DNA of 64,000 nucleotides from Variovorax sp. Sphag1AA (GCF_014192575.1 NZ_JACHYC010000010.1:1-64000); one strand, 5' to 3'. Positions 8,001-16,720 are shown, counted from the stretch's first letter. The notes: generated from the sequence alone by a model not told the origin. Made by a program: numbers and translations.

Positions 8001-8436
8001 ATGAATCGTCTTCTCTCGCCGACCATCCTAGTAACTGGGTTGCTCTGCTCCGTCGGTTCGTCTAGCGCTGGAGAGCCGTTCACCGGGAGCTGGACCGTCG
8101 ACCTTTCGGACGCCCGCTGAACGACAACGCGGCACGGAATGTGGAACAGCGGAATTCGTTCTGACACAGGCTGGCCAGGCTATCACCGGCACCCACTCGA
8201 TGGCTGTCGCGGGCTGCGGCCGCCTCAATGAAGGAGGTCCTGTGAAGGGCGTCGTCGTCGGCAACACAGCTGTACTGGTGGTCACGAGCGGACGCAACGG
8301 TGCGATAGCAATGGGAACCGCCAAGCTCTCGAACGGCAAGTTGCGATGGCGGGTGGTTGAAGAAATCTCGGCCGGTAGTCCAGAGGGCGACTCGCCCTTG
8401 ATTCTCGGCAACGGCTCTTTGGCTCGCGTACCGTAG
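8001..8436 (+). pseudogene. secreted protein gene with single-base frameshift
   Basis: From the ATG at 8001 the frame reads a signal peptide, then SAGEPFTGSWTVDL, then runs out of register and stops at 8118-8120. Removing one T from the TTT at 8104-8106 restores an open frame to the stop at 8434-8436: DLRTPAERQRGTECGTAEF, then THSMAVAGCGRLNEGG and a closing GDSPLILGNGSL. The repaired product would be 144 residues, a small exported protein with two Cys and a beta-rich body. I recall similar hypothetical secreted proteins but know no function. A sequencing error is possible; otherwise the gene is freshly inactivated. Confidence 0.7.
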
Positions 8437-8605
8437 AAACGGGGCACGCTTGCTGGCAGGCAGAATGCGGCCAGGAGCAGCCATTCGCCGACGGCCCTCA
8501 ATTCGCTCGCAAGTAGACATTCGAGGCGCATCGCAGGGGCGGGTAGCAGGTCGGGACCGGAACAGTCGTGCATGCTTTGGCTCCCAGAACGAAGGACATC
8601 GCGTG

Positions 8606-9013
8606 ATGAAAGCGCTTGAGGCAGTGGTGGTTAGCCAGGCAGTCGATGCGTCGACGGAGGCGGTCTACGCTTTCGCCAGTCAGATGGACAAGCTGCCACT
8701 TTGGGCGTCCGGCCTTGCCAAGGGCATCGAGCAACGGGATGGCAAATGGATTGCCGACTCGCCGATGGGCGAGGTCATAGTCGAGATGGCCCCCGAGAAT
8801 TCATTCGGCGTTCTCGACCACGATGTCACGCTCCCAAATGGCGTCAGCGTGCACAACTCGTTCCGCGTGACACCCTGTGGCGATGGCAGCCTGCTGACCT
8901 TCGTTGTCCTGCGAACGGCAGGCGCGAGCCAAGAGGCCCTCGATGCAGACGTCGCACATGTACGCCGAGACCTGTTTGCGTTGAAGCACTTGCTTGAGCG
9001 GCGAGCGCCCTGA
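8606..9013 (+). CDS. SRPBCC (polyketide cyclase-like) protein
   Basis: This 135-residue protein starts at the ATG at 8606; the frame extends further upstream but that part lacks protein-like composition. The order of elements is that of the SRPBCC / START helix-grip fold: strand EAVVVSQAV, helix with STEAVYAFASQMDKLPLWASG, strands around WIADSPMGEVIVEM and FGVLDHDVTLP, and a long C-terminal helix ADVAHVRRDLFALKHLLE. The fold binds hydrophobic ligands. No catalytic residues can be named. It has no signal peptide and no obvious operon partner. Confidence 0.78.
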   Translation: MKALEAVVVSQAVDASTEAVYAFASQMDKLPLWASGLAKGIEQRDGKWIADSPMGEVIVEMAPENSFGVLDHDVTLPNGVSVHNSFRVTPCGDGSLLTFVVLRTAGASQEALDADVAHVRRDLFALKHLLERRAP

Positions 9014-9133
9014 CGCTGTCGGCGGCTGACGTGCATGCAGAATCGGAGCCCGAAGCTGTCGGCTGCCGGGTGTAGCCGCCCAGCATGGATGCTCGTACGA
9101 AATTGAGCCTCAATTTCTGCAACAGAATGCGGT

Positions 9134-9349
9134 ATGAACACGATTCAGAACCAAGTAGTCGCCGTCGCAGTGGGCATGTGGGCAATCGGCCTCCTCATCA
9201 CGGCGTTCTGGCTATGGGTCACGTACCTCATCATCAAGCTGGCCGTGAAGCACGCCATCATTGAAGCGGACCGAGAAATGCGCCCACTCGGCCGCTCGCC
9301 CACGCCGTCGGCCAACATCCTCCCCGACGACTTCCGAGCAACCCGCTAG
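9134..9349 (+). CDS. small membrane protein
   Basis: This encodes 71 residues with a long hydrophobic region (about residues 8-38, VVAVAVGMWAIGLLITAFWLW then VTYLIIKLAV) that could make one or two membrane helices, and a polar C-terminal tail of about 30 residues. The family is not recognised. The clean hydrophobic profile, and lack of better frames over the same stretch, support it as coding. It may form a unit with the next small membrane protein, 49 bases downstream. Confidence 0.5.
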   Translation: MNTIQNQVVAVAVGMWAIGLLITAFWLWVTYLIIKLAVKHAIIEADREMRPLGRSPTPSANILPDDFRATR

Positions 9350-9398
9350 CCGTCGTCGCGCACCCGCACAATTCACTCAACAGGCATCCCTTAGGCCC

Positions 9399-9692
9399 AT
9401 GAACTTGCTTGCGAGCGTCACCACCGGACTTGTCGCTACTTTGTTCCTGACCGCTGAGGCCCATGCTCGTCGAGGGCGTCACGGTGGGGGCAGTGGCGAA
9501 GACCCGTTCCCCGAACTCGCTTACTACGTTGGCGTCATCCTTCTGGGGTTGCTCGTCCTCGGTGTGCTCGGCGCCCTCTGGAGTCGCATTCGTCAGCCAT
9601 CCAGGGATTCGAGAGCTCGCCAGGACGCCGCCCGGCGAAGAGCCGGCAGGCGTTTGGAACGACGGGAAAACAACACGGCTCGACGCCGGTAA
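9399..9692 (+). CDS. small membrane protein with basic tail
   Basis: From the ATG at 9399 this encodes 97 residues. It begins with a signal-peptide-like stretch (NLLASVTTGLVATLFLTAEAHA), then a short Arg/Gly segment (RRGRHGGG), a membrane helix around AYYVGVILLGLLVLGVLGALW, and a very basic C-terminus (RDSRARQDAARRRAGRRLERR). The topology would place the Arg-rich tail in the cytoplasm, where it could touch nucleic acid or acidic lipids. I do not recognise a family. A competing frame over 9463-9714 is less convincing. Confidence 0.5.
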   Translation: MNLLASVTTGLVATLFLTAEAHARRGRHGGGSGEDPFPELAYYVGVILLGLLVLGVLGALWSRIRQPSRDSRARQDAARRRAGRRLERRENNTARRR

Positions 9693-9786
9693 CGGGCCTA
9701 ACCGCAATAGCTAGCCAAACGGCACAGGGTCGGCGCCCAGCAGTGCGGGGGTTGGAAGCATCCCGGCGAGACGTCACCGGCCGCCG

Positions 9787-10335
9787 TCAGATGTACGGGT
9801 GCCACTCCAGCGGGATGTCGACAAAATCCGAGTGCAGCGCGAGCGTCGCAGGCATCAGGGGCGTATCGGACACTCGGCGCTCGAGTGCGAACTTGAGGCC
9901 GTCGCGATAGGCCAGGGCCACAAAGGAGCTGCAGAAGAAGTATTCGGGACTCGCGAGTGAGGTCTGGCTGAACAGATGCTTCACGATGGCCCAGTAGGAA
10001 TACTTCTTCTCGAAGTACTCTGTCGCTGCATGCACGACGGACTCGCCTTCCTTGGAGGTGATTTCTGCACCACGGCGCGCCAGCCGGCGCAGCTTCAAGT
10101 CCCGGCTCCAGCGCGGGTCGCCATTGGGGGGAGCTGACGAAAGAATCGAATTTTGGACGCCCGTGATGACATTGCCGACCGTGTCCTTGGTCGCGCTCAC
10201 AAGGATGACGTCGCCGGGATGGAAGAGACTGAAATCAGGACCTTGCTTAAAGCGCATCGGCCACGCGAGCGGCCGATTGGTCAGGGACTGCAGGGAAACA
10301 TGAGGATTGATGGAAAGGGCGTCGAGAACGCTCAC
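9787..10335 (-). CDS. YiiX-like permuted NlpC/P60 peptidase candidate
   Basis: This is a 182-residue soluble protein. An early HPGDVILVSA (residues 39-48) and a late YFFCSSFVALAYRDG with Cys135 follow the layout of circularly permuted NlpC/P60 (YiiX/YaeF-like) cysteine hydrolases, where a GD motif opens the domain and Cys lies in a C-S-x-F-V helix start. His40 or His102 could be the catalytic His; which is not certain. Such enzymes cleave peptides or amides, or deacylate lipids. No signal peptide is visible. It is preceded by a 99-residue partner gene ten bases away, probably in one transcript. Family assignment rests on motif order only. Confidence 0.6.
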   Translation of the reverse strand: MSVLDALSINPHVSLQSLTNRPLAWPMRFKQGPDFSLFHPGDVILVSATKDTVGNVITGVQNSILSSAPPNGDPRWSRDLKLRRLARRGAEITSKEGESVVHAATEYFEKKYSYWAIVKHLFSQTSLASPEYFFCSSFVALAYRDGLKFALERRVSDTPLMPATLALHSDFVDIPLEWHPYI

Positions 10336-10345
10336 CCCTTCCCCC

Positions 10346-10645
10346 TCAGTCTTGGCTCAGGTGGCCTCTGAGCACATAGCCTTCGTCGTTTACGAAGGCC
10401 TCGATGACTTGGCCCTCCATGACGGAGGTGCGCTCGAAGTCCACCTTGGTGTCCTTGTCGATGAAGTACCGGTTACGCTCGCCGTCGAGGGCGTAGATAA
10501 CCTCGCTTCCCGCTTCACGGTAGAGCACAGTGAGCGTCTCGTGCTTCGTGCGCGCTTGGCCGGGCTTCGCGGGGGACCAGCCACTGCTGAACTCGGGCCG
10601 ACTCGGCGTCGAGTAGTCGCGTGAGAAAGCATAGGGCACCGACAT
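10346..10645 (-). CDS. hypothetical protein, partner of YiiX-like gene
   Basis: The protein is 99 residues from the ATG at 10645; the frame extends to 10780 but that part is less protein-like. It begins with aromatic and polar residues (YAFSRDYSTPSRPEF) and continues as beta-rich sequence: HETLTVLYREAGSEVIYALDGERNRYFID, then KVDFERTSVMEGQVIEAFV. A small beta-barrel or single-domain immunity-like or accessory protein is plausible, but the family is not recognised. Its stop is ten bases before the next gene start, so the two are probably cotranscribed and may act together. Confidence 0.55.
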   Translation of the reverse strand: MSVPYAFSRDYSTPSRPEFSSGWSPAKPGQARTKHETLTVLYREAGSEVIYALDGERNRYFIDKDTKVDFERTSVMEGQVIEAFVNDEGYVLRGHLSQD

Positions 10646-11466
10646 GTGAGCGGTTGTAGCACTTTTGCCCCCCGCAACAAGCAGCCGATTGGCCGACCGA
10701 GGGCCCAGTCGCTGCCGCACTCCTGCAGGAGGGGCGAAAAATCGGCTAAATGCGCTTGAATGGGGGCCCCAAGCAGCCAAAAATGCGCCAAAGGGGCAGT
10801 CTTGCCGCCCATAACCGTGCCTACGCGCCCCGCCTCACCCTGTGCGGGATGTCGACAGCAACGCGTCGCGCAACTGAAACCCGACCGGGAATCCCTGTTT
10901 GTCACCGATGAGGATGAAACGCCACATGGCGTTGCCCGAACGGACCGCGGCCCGCCGAAGCCTGGGTGACCGGCGCGGATTTGGGGTGGTGCCGTCCCTT
11001 GCGCCCCGCCCGAGCGGTGGGCTCCCAGCTTTGAGGAACTGCCGTAGCGACTCAGCTCGAGGGTTGGCTTGACCGCCTCCACCCATCGGCTCCTGCAAGC
11101 ATCGGGCCTACCGAGTAGGTGGACAGCAACGGCTGCGGCTGGTCGCCCGAGCCCAAGGCGTCACGCTCTGATTTGGAGAGAAACGGCACCCAAAGAGCCT
11201 GAAGGCTTCATGCGCCCCGATTCATTGAACTCCAGGTAATCTTTGGCCACGGAGGATGGTTGGGGTTGGTGAGCATCCGCATCCATCGGTCGAGCACCCG
11301 CATCGCATTGAACGAACTCCGAGCAACCGGAGAGCTGCACCGCGGCTTTCGCCTTGCTCCGCACGGGGCGTATCGCGCCGACGGGAAAGGGAATCCAGTT
11401 AAGTTGCGGAGTACGGCGACCATCAAGGGACGGCGTTCACGCCCAGAGTGGCACCAGCAGAGTCCT
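10646..11466. other. gene-poor stretch, no confident gene
   Basis: About 820 bases lie between two leftward genes. Several frames are open for 60-130 codons, but they overlap in conflicting frames, are rich in Arg, Ser and Pro, and have no recognisable motifs. One minus-strand piece ending at 10835 (MWRFILIGDKQG and onward) looks slightly more protein-like and might be a gene remnant. No tRNA-like fold, insertion-sequence ends or tandem repeats were seen. Confidence 0.45.
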
Positions 11467-12597
11467 TCATATGACCAACTTGTCCGACACGACTTCGAAG
11501 CGCAGACCGGCGGGCGCGAGGTAGCCGCGGCTCGCAAGGAACTGGAGATAGGCTTCGATTTCCTTGTCGATACTGGGCACCGCGAGGGAAGACGGGGCCA
11601 CGTCGAAGCAGGCCTGCACATAGCGGCGCACCGCGTAGGCTGAGAAATATCGACGTGCGCGATTGTTCTTGGGAAGCTTGGCGTAGACGAAAAATAGAAA
11701 CACGCTGGCGTGGCAAAGCAGTGGCGGAGCGTTGCGTTCGTTGATGAGGGCAGTCAACGCAGGCCATTCACGCGCTTGAAAATGAGCCCAGAACACCTGC
11801 CCAGCGGCGGCTGTGGCGGGAGCAGAGAAGAACGCCAGTTGCTTATCCTGCGGCGACAGCCCGCGGTAGTACCTCGCCTCGTCGACCCAGTCTCGCTCCT
11901 CCCGGACGGCGATGATGAGCCATATCAGGGCAAGGGCAACCGACAAGGCAAAAAGACGAAACTTCCAGATTGAAAGACCGGCGAGAGCGTCAAGCTCCCC
12001 GTCGGTGTACAAGGGCATCGGGCCGCCTCCGTTCAACGGCGGAGGATGCAGGCTGTTGTGTAACTTTGCCAGCGCCCAGAAGTTCTCACCATGGTCCGCG
12101 ATGGCCGTGGCCACCGCAATCACAACTGTCGCAATGAACACATTGCGCCACCAACGAATCTCCATCGTTCGCAGCCCGGTGCGGCGCTGATAGGCCCATG
12201 CGGCCGTCACGATGAATACGGTCGTGTAGATGTCTACCAGCAGGTTGTCAACCCAGTACAGGACCTGTGCGGTTGTGACCACCAACTCACCCGCTTGCTT
12301 TCTTTGCGCCAGGCGCTCGACACCGGCGTCGATGTACGCCTTCGTGGCCTGTCTGCACTCAGGAAAGCCAACGAAGCCAGGATTTCCAAAGGCCTCGCGC
12401 GCGCAGGCCGTGCCCGGCGCGGGAACACTTCCGCCCCAGCGCACGTCGACCACGCCGAGGGCGACGATGAGAAATGCCGCAACAACGGCAAGCCAGGCTG
12501 CAACCCCGAGCATCTGGCTTGTACGGAGAGCTTCTCTCGCCGTTGTCCAGAAGCTCGTGCGGGGGAAGGTGAAGGGGATGATGATGCTCATGACCAA
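11467..12597 (-). CDS. membrane protein, partner of the patatin
   Basis: The product is a 376-residue membrane protein that I do not recognise. About four helices are visible: residues 30-52 (GVAAWLAVVAAFLIVALGVV), around 118-140 (VDIYTTVFIVTAAWAY), 152-168 (FIATVVIAVATAIA) and 216-236 (LFALSVALALIWLIIAV). A roughly 90-residue loop with Cys between the first two probably faces outward, and the last 130 residues form a cytoplasmic domain with PKNNRARRYFSAYAVRRY and an FLASRGYL helix. It follows the patatin gene by 21 bases, so the pair is almost surely cotranscribed and may form a complex in the membrane. The next ATG (12591) is also possible. Confidence 0.75.
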   Translation of the reverse strand: MVMSIIIPFTFPRTSFWTTAREALRTSQMLGVAAWLAVVAAFLIVALGVVDVRWGGSVPAPGTACAREAFGNPGFVGFPECRQATKAYIDAGVERLAQRKQAGELVVTTAQVLYWVDNLLVDIYTTVFIVTAAWAYQRRTGLRTMEIRWWRNVFIATVVIAVATAIADHGENFWALAKLHNSLHPPPLNGGGPMPLYTDGELDALAGLSIWKFRLFALSVALALIWLIIAVREERDWVDEARYYRGLSPQDKQLAFFSAPATAAAGQVFWAHFQAREWPALTALINERNAPPLLCHASVFLFFVYAKLPKNNRARRYFSAYAVRRYVQACFDVAPSSLAVPSIDKEIEAYLQFLASRGYLAPAGLRFEVVSDKLVI

Positions 12598-12618
12598 CAG
12601 TGCCGGTTTGGTGTGGAA

Positions 12619-15480
12619 TCAAATCCGAACTGCTCGGTCGGCTAAGCAGTCCTTCGCAATCCGCTCGCCGAGCGCACGGTAGCTTTCGAACTGGCTTTCT
12701 GAGAAGAATTGGTCCACTGTCGTTTGCTGCGGGAAGGCCGAGCTACCGCGCGAGTAGGAGTACAGGTCTACGCCGAGCGCCGAGAGCTTGATGAGTGTCG
12801 GCTTGATGACGACAAGCTTCCCCTTTTCCGCCCTGCCGGGGTACGTGATGTCCCCAACTACGTAGCCCTTACTTGGCGAGGCCGGTTCGTTCGAGGTCCC
12901 CAGCTTGTCGAACTTGAAGTCGATGTCGACTCCGAAATCGACCCTGCACTTGCGCACCATATTCGCGAGGTCGTCGAACCCGCGAGCCAGGTCTGCACCC
13001 GCGTCAACGACGAGGATGGTTGAGCACCTCCGCCGCACAAGCTCATAGACTCCCGTGTTGTCGAAATGCCCACCGTCGGACAGGTAGATGTAGTTGCTCG
13101 TCTCCGTCGCATAGCCAAAGAGCTCGCTCAGGAGGTAGTAGAGGCCAAATCTGGGACTGGATTGCCGCCAGCCGTCGCCACGCGCCAATGGGTTCGGAGA
13201 CCATCGGCCGAGTCGAAGGTTGAACAAGGTCGCAAGAAAGCCGATGGCGGGCGTCGAATGCATGCCACTGAGAGGACTCACCGCCGCCCCGGAGGTGGCC
13301 ATGGCCATCCCGAGGGAAAACCGGCCGCGCTCCTCCCGAGTAGCAGCCCAGAACTCACTCGAACGATAGCCGCCCACTTTGACGTCGCTCGAGCTCAATA
13401 GCGCCGCATCTTTGGCGTCACCGACGCTCGGGCCCAGTGTGAAGCCACAATGAAGGGGCGAGAACGTGAACGAGGCTGCCTTCCGCTCCTGCCATGCCAA
13501 GTGCCGGCCCTGGGTGATGTTGATGGCCGCGTTGACGAGATGAAACGGCCTTACCGGCGGTCGGGCATCTGCCCAGGGGACCGGTACCTCATCGAGCTTG
13601 GTCAACCCGATGTCATCCTTCTCGTCGAAGCCCGTGAACGGATGGGCGCGTCGTTTGCCTTGGCGGCTCGCTCCCAGGTAGCAGCGGATGAGCCTGTTCT
13701 TGTACATGTTGTGCAGGGAGAACTTGTTGACGTCAACTCGGCTGCCAAACAGCAAACAGATTGCGACGCAGCCGAGGAACGCGACCAACGTCACGTCGAT
13801 GCTGCCCTCCTTCCAGTGGCAATCGAGCAGGTTCAACCCCTTGGGGTCTGCCTGGCGAATTCCGCCACCCACTCCGAAGTCGATGCAACTCTTCTGGACC
13901 CGGTCTTGCTGCTTGAAGCTCTCCTGCAGGTGCGCCGCAAAATCGAGCGCCTCTTTTTTCGTGGGAATCAACTTGATAACAGCGTCCTTGCCGGGCAGAG
14001 CGGAGACTTGCAGTTCGACCGGTCGAATCGCGGTCTTGGTCAAGTTCGCGGCGGACTCGTCCGCCCCTCCCAAACCCTCCAGGGTGGAACCCACGCCCCC
14101 GGCGACGAACAGGAGGAGACCGGCGACAGTCACTCCCAACGCGGCGTTCAGGACGAATGATTTCACCTTGGTGCTCACGCGCTCCGCGGTTGTCGGCTTC
14201 TTCACAAGAAGCGTCGTAAGCAGGCTGGCGACCCAGCCGGCTCCAGCCAGCGATGCAGCCCAACCGCTGAGATTGGCATAGGCCCAGGAGAGAACGGGTG
14301 CGGCGTAGAAGGATAGAGATACCAGCAGCAGCCAACCCACACCAACGATGATGAACCATGCGTTCATGCGCGACCACCACTCTCGGGTCTGCTCGAAGTA
14401 CGTTCTTCCAACCAGGCCGACAATGACCGAACCCATGGCCCCCAAGGTGACCAGCAGCGCAGGCGGCCCGAAAGTCAGCAGATGGGCAACACGCTCGACG
14501 CGGTACTCGCTGCCCAATTGCAGCGCTTTGACGAAATAGATGACCATCAGTGCGCCTACTCCGATGGCGACGGTGTATGCGACTAGGAAGACGACGGTCT
14601 CCTTGAAGTCAAACGTCTGGCGAAAGCGGCGTGGGGCGATGGTCGAAATTACCCAGGTCGCTGCTCCAGCAACCAAAAGCAGAATTGCGGCGACGAACGC
14701 AACGCCGAGTATCTCCTTGTGCGTTGGGCCCTGACCGTAAAAGAGAGCCAGGCTACCGAGCAGCGCAGCCAGTGTCCCCGGGAGGATGACGATGTAGAAC
14801 ACGCCCGCAGTAGCGTTCATCAGGATGATGGTCCGCCCCCCGTCTTGCATGAAGTATCTGGAGAAATTCAGAGCGATACCTGTTGGCAAGATGAAGAATG
14901 CGAGCCACACCGCGGCGTATCCCACCTCTGTGGGCATACGGATGGCCCCGAAGGTCGCTGGCACTAGGAGAAGCCTGGGTAGCAGGAATAGAGCTGCCAG
15001 GAAGGACACAAAAATGATGAGGTTCAGCAGGACGTTCCTGAGCCATGTGGCGAGCAACGTGATGGAGTCGGCCGACAATAGGCCAAGCTTTGGAGCCAGG
15101 TAGTTGCTGTATCGGCGAAGCCACGTCACCTCAGGTGCCTCGGGCGCGCCATCCGGCCGGGGTTGACGCGAGGCCAAATCCTGGTTGACATCGGTGAGCG
15201 ACGTTCTCGCTATCCAGGCCGTGAGCCAGGCACCCGCGTAACCTCCTCCAGATACCGTGGATAGGTAGTCGAGGCGACGCAGTGCTCCAGCACGGGCTAG
15301 CGCTTGGAGCACGCCGAGGCTGAACGTCGCAGACCGTATTCCGCCTCCAGACAGCGCCAACCCTGTCAGGCCGTCTCCGAGGAGGACCTGACCGGTCGCG
15401 AACCTCGCCTTGTCAATCTGTTCCCACTCCCTCAAACGTACGCGCTCAAAGCTGAGCAGGACCTCTGGGTCATCTTTCAT
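12619..15480 (-). CDS. patatin-like phospholipase split by membrane segments
   Basis: This is a 953-residue protein with a patatin-like lipid acyl hydrolase catalytic dyad divided over both ends. The oxyanion loop GGGIRS is at residues 45-50 and the nucleophile Ser77 lies in STVSGGGYAG. The partner Asp802 lies in SDGGHFDN near the C-terminus. Between them are about ten hydrophobic helices (roughly residues 140-640) and a soluble loop, so the catalytic domain is assembled from segments flanking a large membrane region. Patatins hydrolyse phospholipid acyl chains, and this one would act at the inner membrane. It heads a two-gene operon with the 376-residue membrane protein. Function in the cell is unknown. 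Confidence 0.85.
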   Translation of the reverse strand: MKDDPEVLLSFERVRLREWEQIDKARFATGQVLLGDGLTGLALSGGGIRSATFSLGVLQALARAGALRRLDYLSTVSGGGYAGAWLTAWIARTSLTDVNQDLASRQPRPDGAPEAPEVTWLRRYSNYLAPKLGLLSADSITLLATWLRNVLLNLIIFVSFLAALFLLPRLLLVPATFGAIRMPTEVGYAAVWLAFFILPTGIALNFSRYFMQDGGRTIILMNATAGVFYIVILPGTLAALLGSLALFYGQGPTHKEILGVAFVAAILLLVAGAATWVISTIAPRRFRQTFDFKETVVFLVAYTVAIGVGALMVIYFVKALQLGSEYRVERVAHLLTFGPPALLVTLGAMGSVIVGLVGRTYFEQTREWWSRMNAWFIIVGVGWLLLVSLSFYAAPVLSWAYANLSGWAASLAGAGWVASLLTTLLVKKPTTAERVSTKVKSFVLNAALGVTVAGLLLFVAGGVGSTLEGLGGADESAANLTKTAIRPVELQVSALPGKDAVIKLIPTKKEALDFAAHLQESFKQQDRVQKSCIDFGVGGGIRQADPKGLNLLDCHWKEGSIDVTLVAFLGCVAICLLFGSRVDVNKFSLHNMYKNRLIRCYLGASRQGKRRAHPFTGFDEKDDIGLTKLDEVPVPWADARPPVRPFHLVNAAINITQGRHLAWQERKAASFTFSPLHCGFTLGPSVGDAKDAALLSSSDVKVGGYRSSEFWAATREERGRFSLGMAMATSGAAVSPLSGMHSTPAIGFLATLFNLRLGRWSPNPLARGDGWRQSSPRFGLYYLLSELFGYATETSNYIYLSDGGHFDNTGVYELVRRRCSTILVVDAGADLARGFDDLANMVRKCRVDFGVDIDFKFDKLGTSNEPASPSKGYVVGDITYPGRAEKGKLVVIKPTLIKLSALGVDLYSYSRGSSAFPQQTTVDQFFSESQFESYRALGERIAKDCLADRAVRI

Positions 15481-16122
15481 ACAGGCGCTCCTTTTGTCGT
15501 CACAGGAACAGTGCGACCTCCCTCACTAGCATGCTGGCCTTCCGACTGCGGTGTGGAGATGACGCCACCCCGGCGGACCACCAGTCCCCGGTCGATTGAC
15601 TGAGCGACAGTCGGCCAAACGGATTTCGCTCGACGTGCTCGCGACTGGTTGCAAGTTGATGGCTACGACATACAAGAACTTCTGCATCAGACGCTCATCG
15701 ACTCAACTTGTAGTTGGGCAGATATTCCAACCTATTTCCACCCCCCTTGCTGGGGATGTGCATGTGCTGGAAAAAGGAGTTGGGTTCGCGCCTCGGTCGG
15801 CAGGGCGGGTACGCGCCTTACCTTGACTGCAGAGCGGCGAGCCGCTCCCTGTCCTTGTGCATCGATCCTGAAGTTCTAACCGAGCTGGGCGCCTTGGGCA
15901 TCGCCCTTAGCGTCTGGTTGTACGAAGCGCCCACCGTGACAGAGCCCGGCCACGGCGAGTGACCGCAATGGGCGCACACCGGACATCGATCGCGCTCTGA
16001 GGCGGTCGTTCAGCGCATTGCAGCCCTTCAGGTTGCCAGGCACCGTGTGATCAGATGCTGCTATCGCGATAGCTCTTCTTATCACGATAGCTATGTGTGG
16101 CTGTCGCCTGACTCCGGTCGTA
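15481..16122. other. gene-poor stretch upstream of the patatin
   Basis: These 642 bases carry no convincing gene; the short open frames are Arg/Ser/Cys-rich and overlap one another. The stretch contains the promoter region of the leftward patatin operon. Its right end holds a tandem pair of TATC-R-CGATAGC elements, listed separately. Confidence 0.5.
16060..16091. promoter_or_regulatory. tandem palindromic operator-like pair
   Basis: A perfect 14-base palindrome GCTATCGCGATAGC occupies 16060-16073. A second copy, TATCACGATAGC at 16080-16091, repeats the core TATCGCGATAGC (16062-16073) with one change, 18 bases away. Two near-identical dyads on about the same DNA face are typical of a repressor operator (MarR, TetR or GntR type). 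The nearest gene start that could be controlled is the leftward patatin, about 580 bases off, and no regulator gene is adjacent. Confidence 0.45.
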
Positions 16123-16707
16123 CTATTGAGCCGGCATCAGGCCCTTGAGATCGTCCATATCCGTCCGCCCCGTGTACGGCTCCCGCCGCGATGGCGAGAC
16201 CGAGGCCGGACCGCTTCCGACCGAACCCACGAGGTACATCTCGGGGTCGACAGCCTTGCCTGAGCGACGCACTTCGAAGTGAAGCATGGTCGTGCTGGCT
16301 CCGGAGCTCCCCATCTCGGCGATCTGCTGCCCTGCGAGCACAACGTCGTTCTCCTGCACCAGGATCCGGCGGTTGTGCGCATACGCCGTGAGGTACTCGT
16401 TGTTGTGCTTGACGATGATCAGGTTGCCGTAGCCTTTGAGTTGCGACCCGGCATAGACGACACGTCCCTCTGCGACGGCGACGACCGGCGAGCCGTCCTC
16501 GCCCGCGATGTTGATGCCGCGGTTGCGATCGCCGTCGAAGCGGCCAACGATCGGGCCTTGTGCAGGCCAGACCGCTGCAGCAAACGCTGCGCCTTGGCTT
16601 GTCGACGACGTCGATGAGCGCGGAGGCGCGACACATCCGCCGAGGCCAATGGCAATGCATGCGGCAACGCTCGCCGCGCCGATCATTCGAATAGAGCTGA
16701 TGTGCAT
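16123..16707 (-). CDS. degenerate LytM/M23 lipoprotein, NlpD-like
   Basis: The product is a 194-residue lipoprotein (start at 16707, lipobox GLGGC with Cys25) with a single LytM domain at about residues 48-150. The sequence order GRFDGDRNRGINIAG, GRVVYAGSQLKGYGNLI, YAH and LHFEV matches NlpD/EnvC factors. Three zinc-ligand positions of active M23 enzymes are lost: the first His is Asn62, the Asp is Asn66, and the first His of HxH is Met141, while His111 and His143 remain. It should therefore be a non-catalytic activator of a cell-wall amidase rather than a peptidase. It lacks a LysM domain. It ends a four-gene envelope operon, 13 bases after the parvulin gene. Confidence 0.85.
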   Translation of the reverse strand: MHISSIRMIGAASVAACIAIGLGGCVAPPRSSTSSTSQGAAFAAAVWPAQGPIVGRFDGDRNRGINIAGEDGSPVVAVAEGRVVYAGSQLKGYGNLIIVKHNNEYLTAYAHNRRILVQENDVVLAGQQIAEMGSSGASTTMLHFEVRRSGKAVDPEMYLVGSVGSGPASVSPSRREPYTGRTDMDDLKGLMPAQ

Positions 16708-16720
16708 CGTGGTGTTGCTC

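Noticed and set aside
12619..15480. CBASS-type patatin effector (CapV-like)
   Set aside because: CapV proteins are about 350 residues and sit beside a nucleotidyltransferase; here there is none and the protein is a 953-residue membrane protein.
15596..15962. Short plus-strand frames upstream of the patatin
   Set aside because: Three frames overlap over the same DNA with Ser/Cys/Arg bias and no ribosome binding sites.
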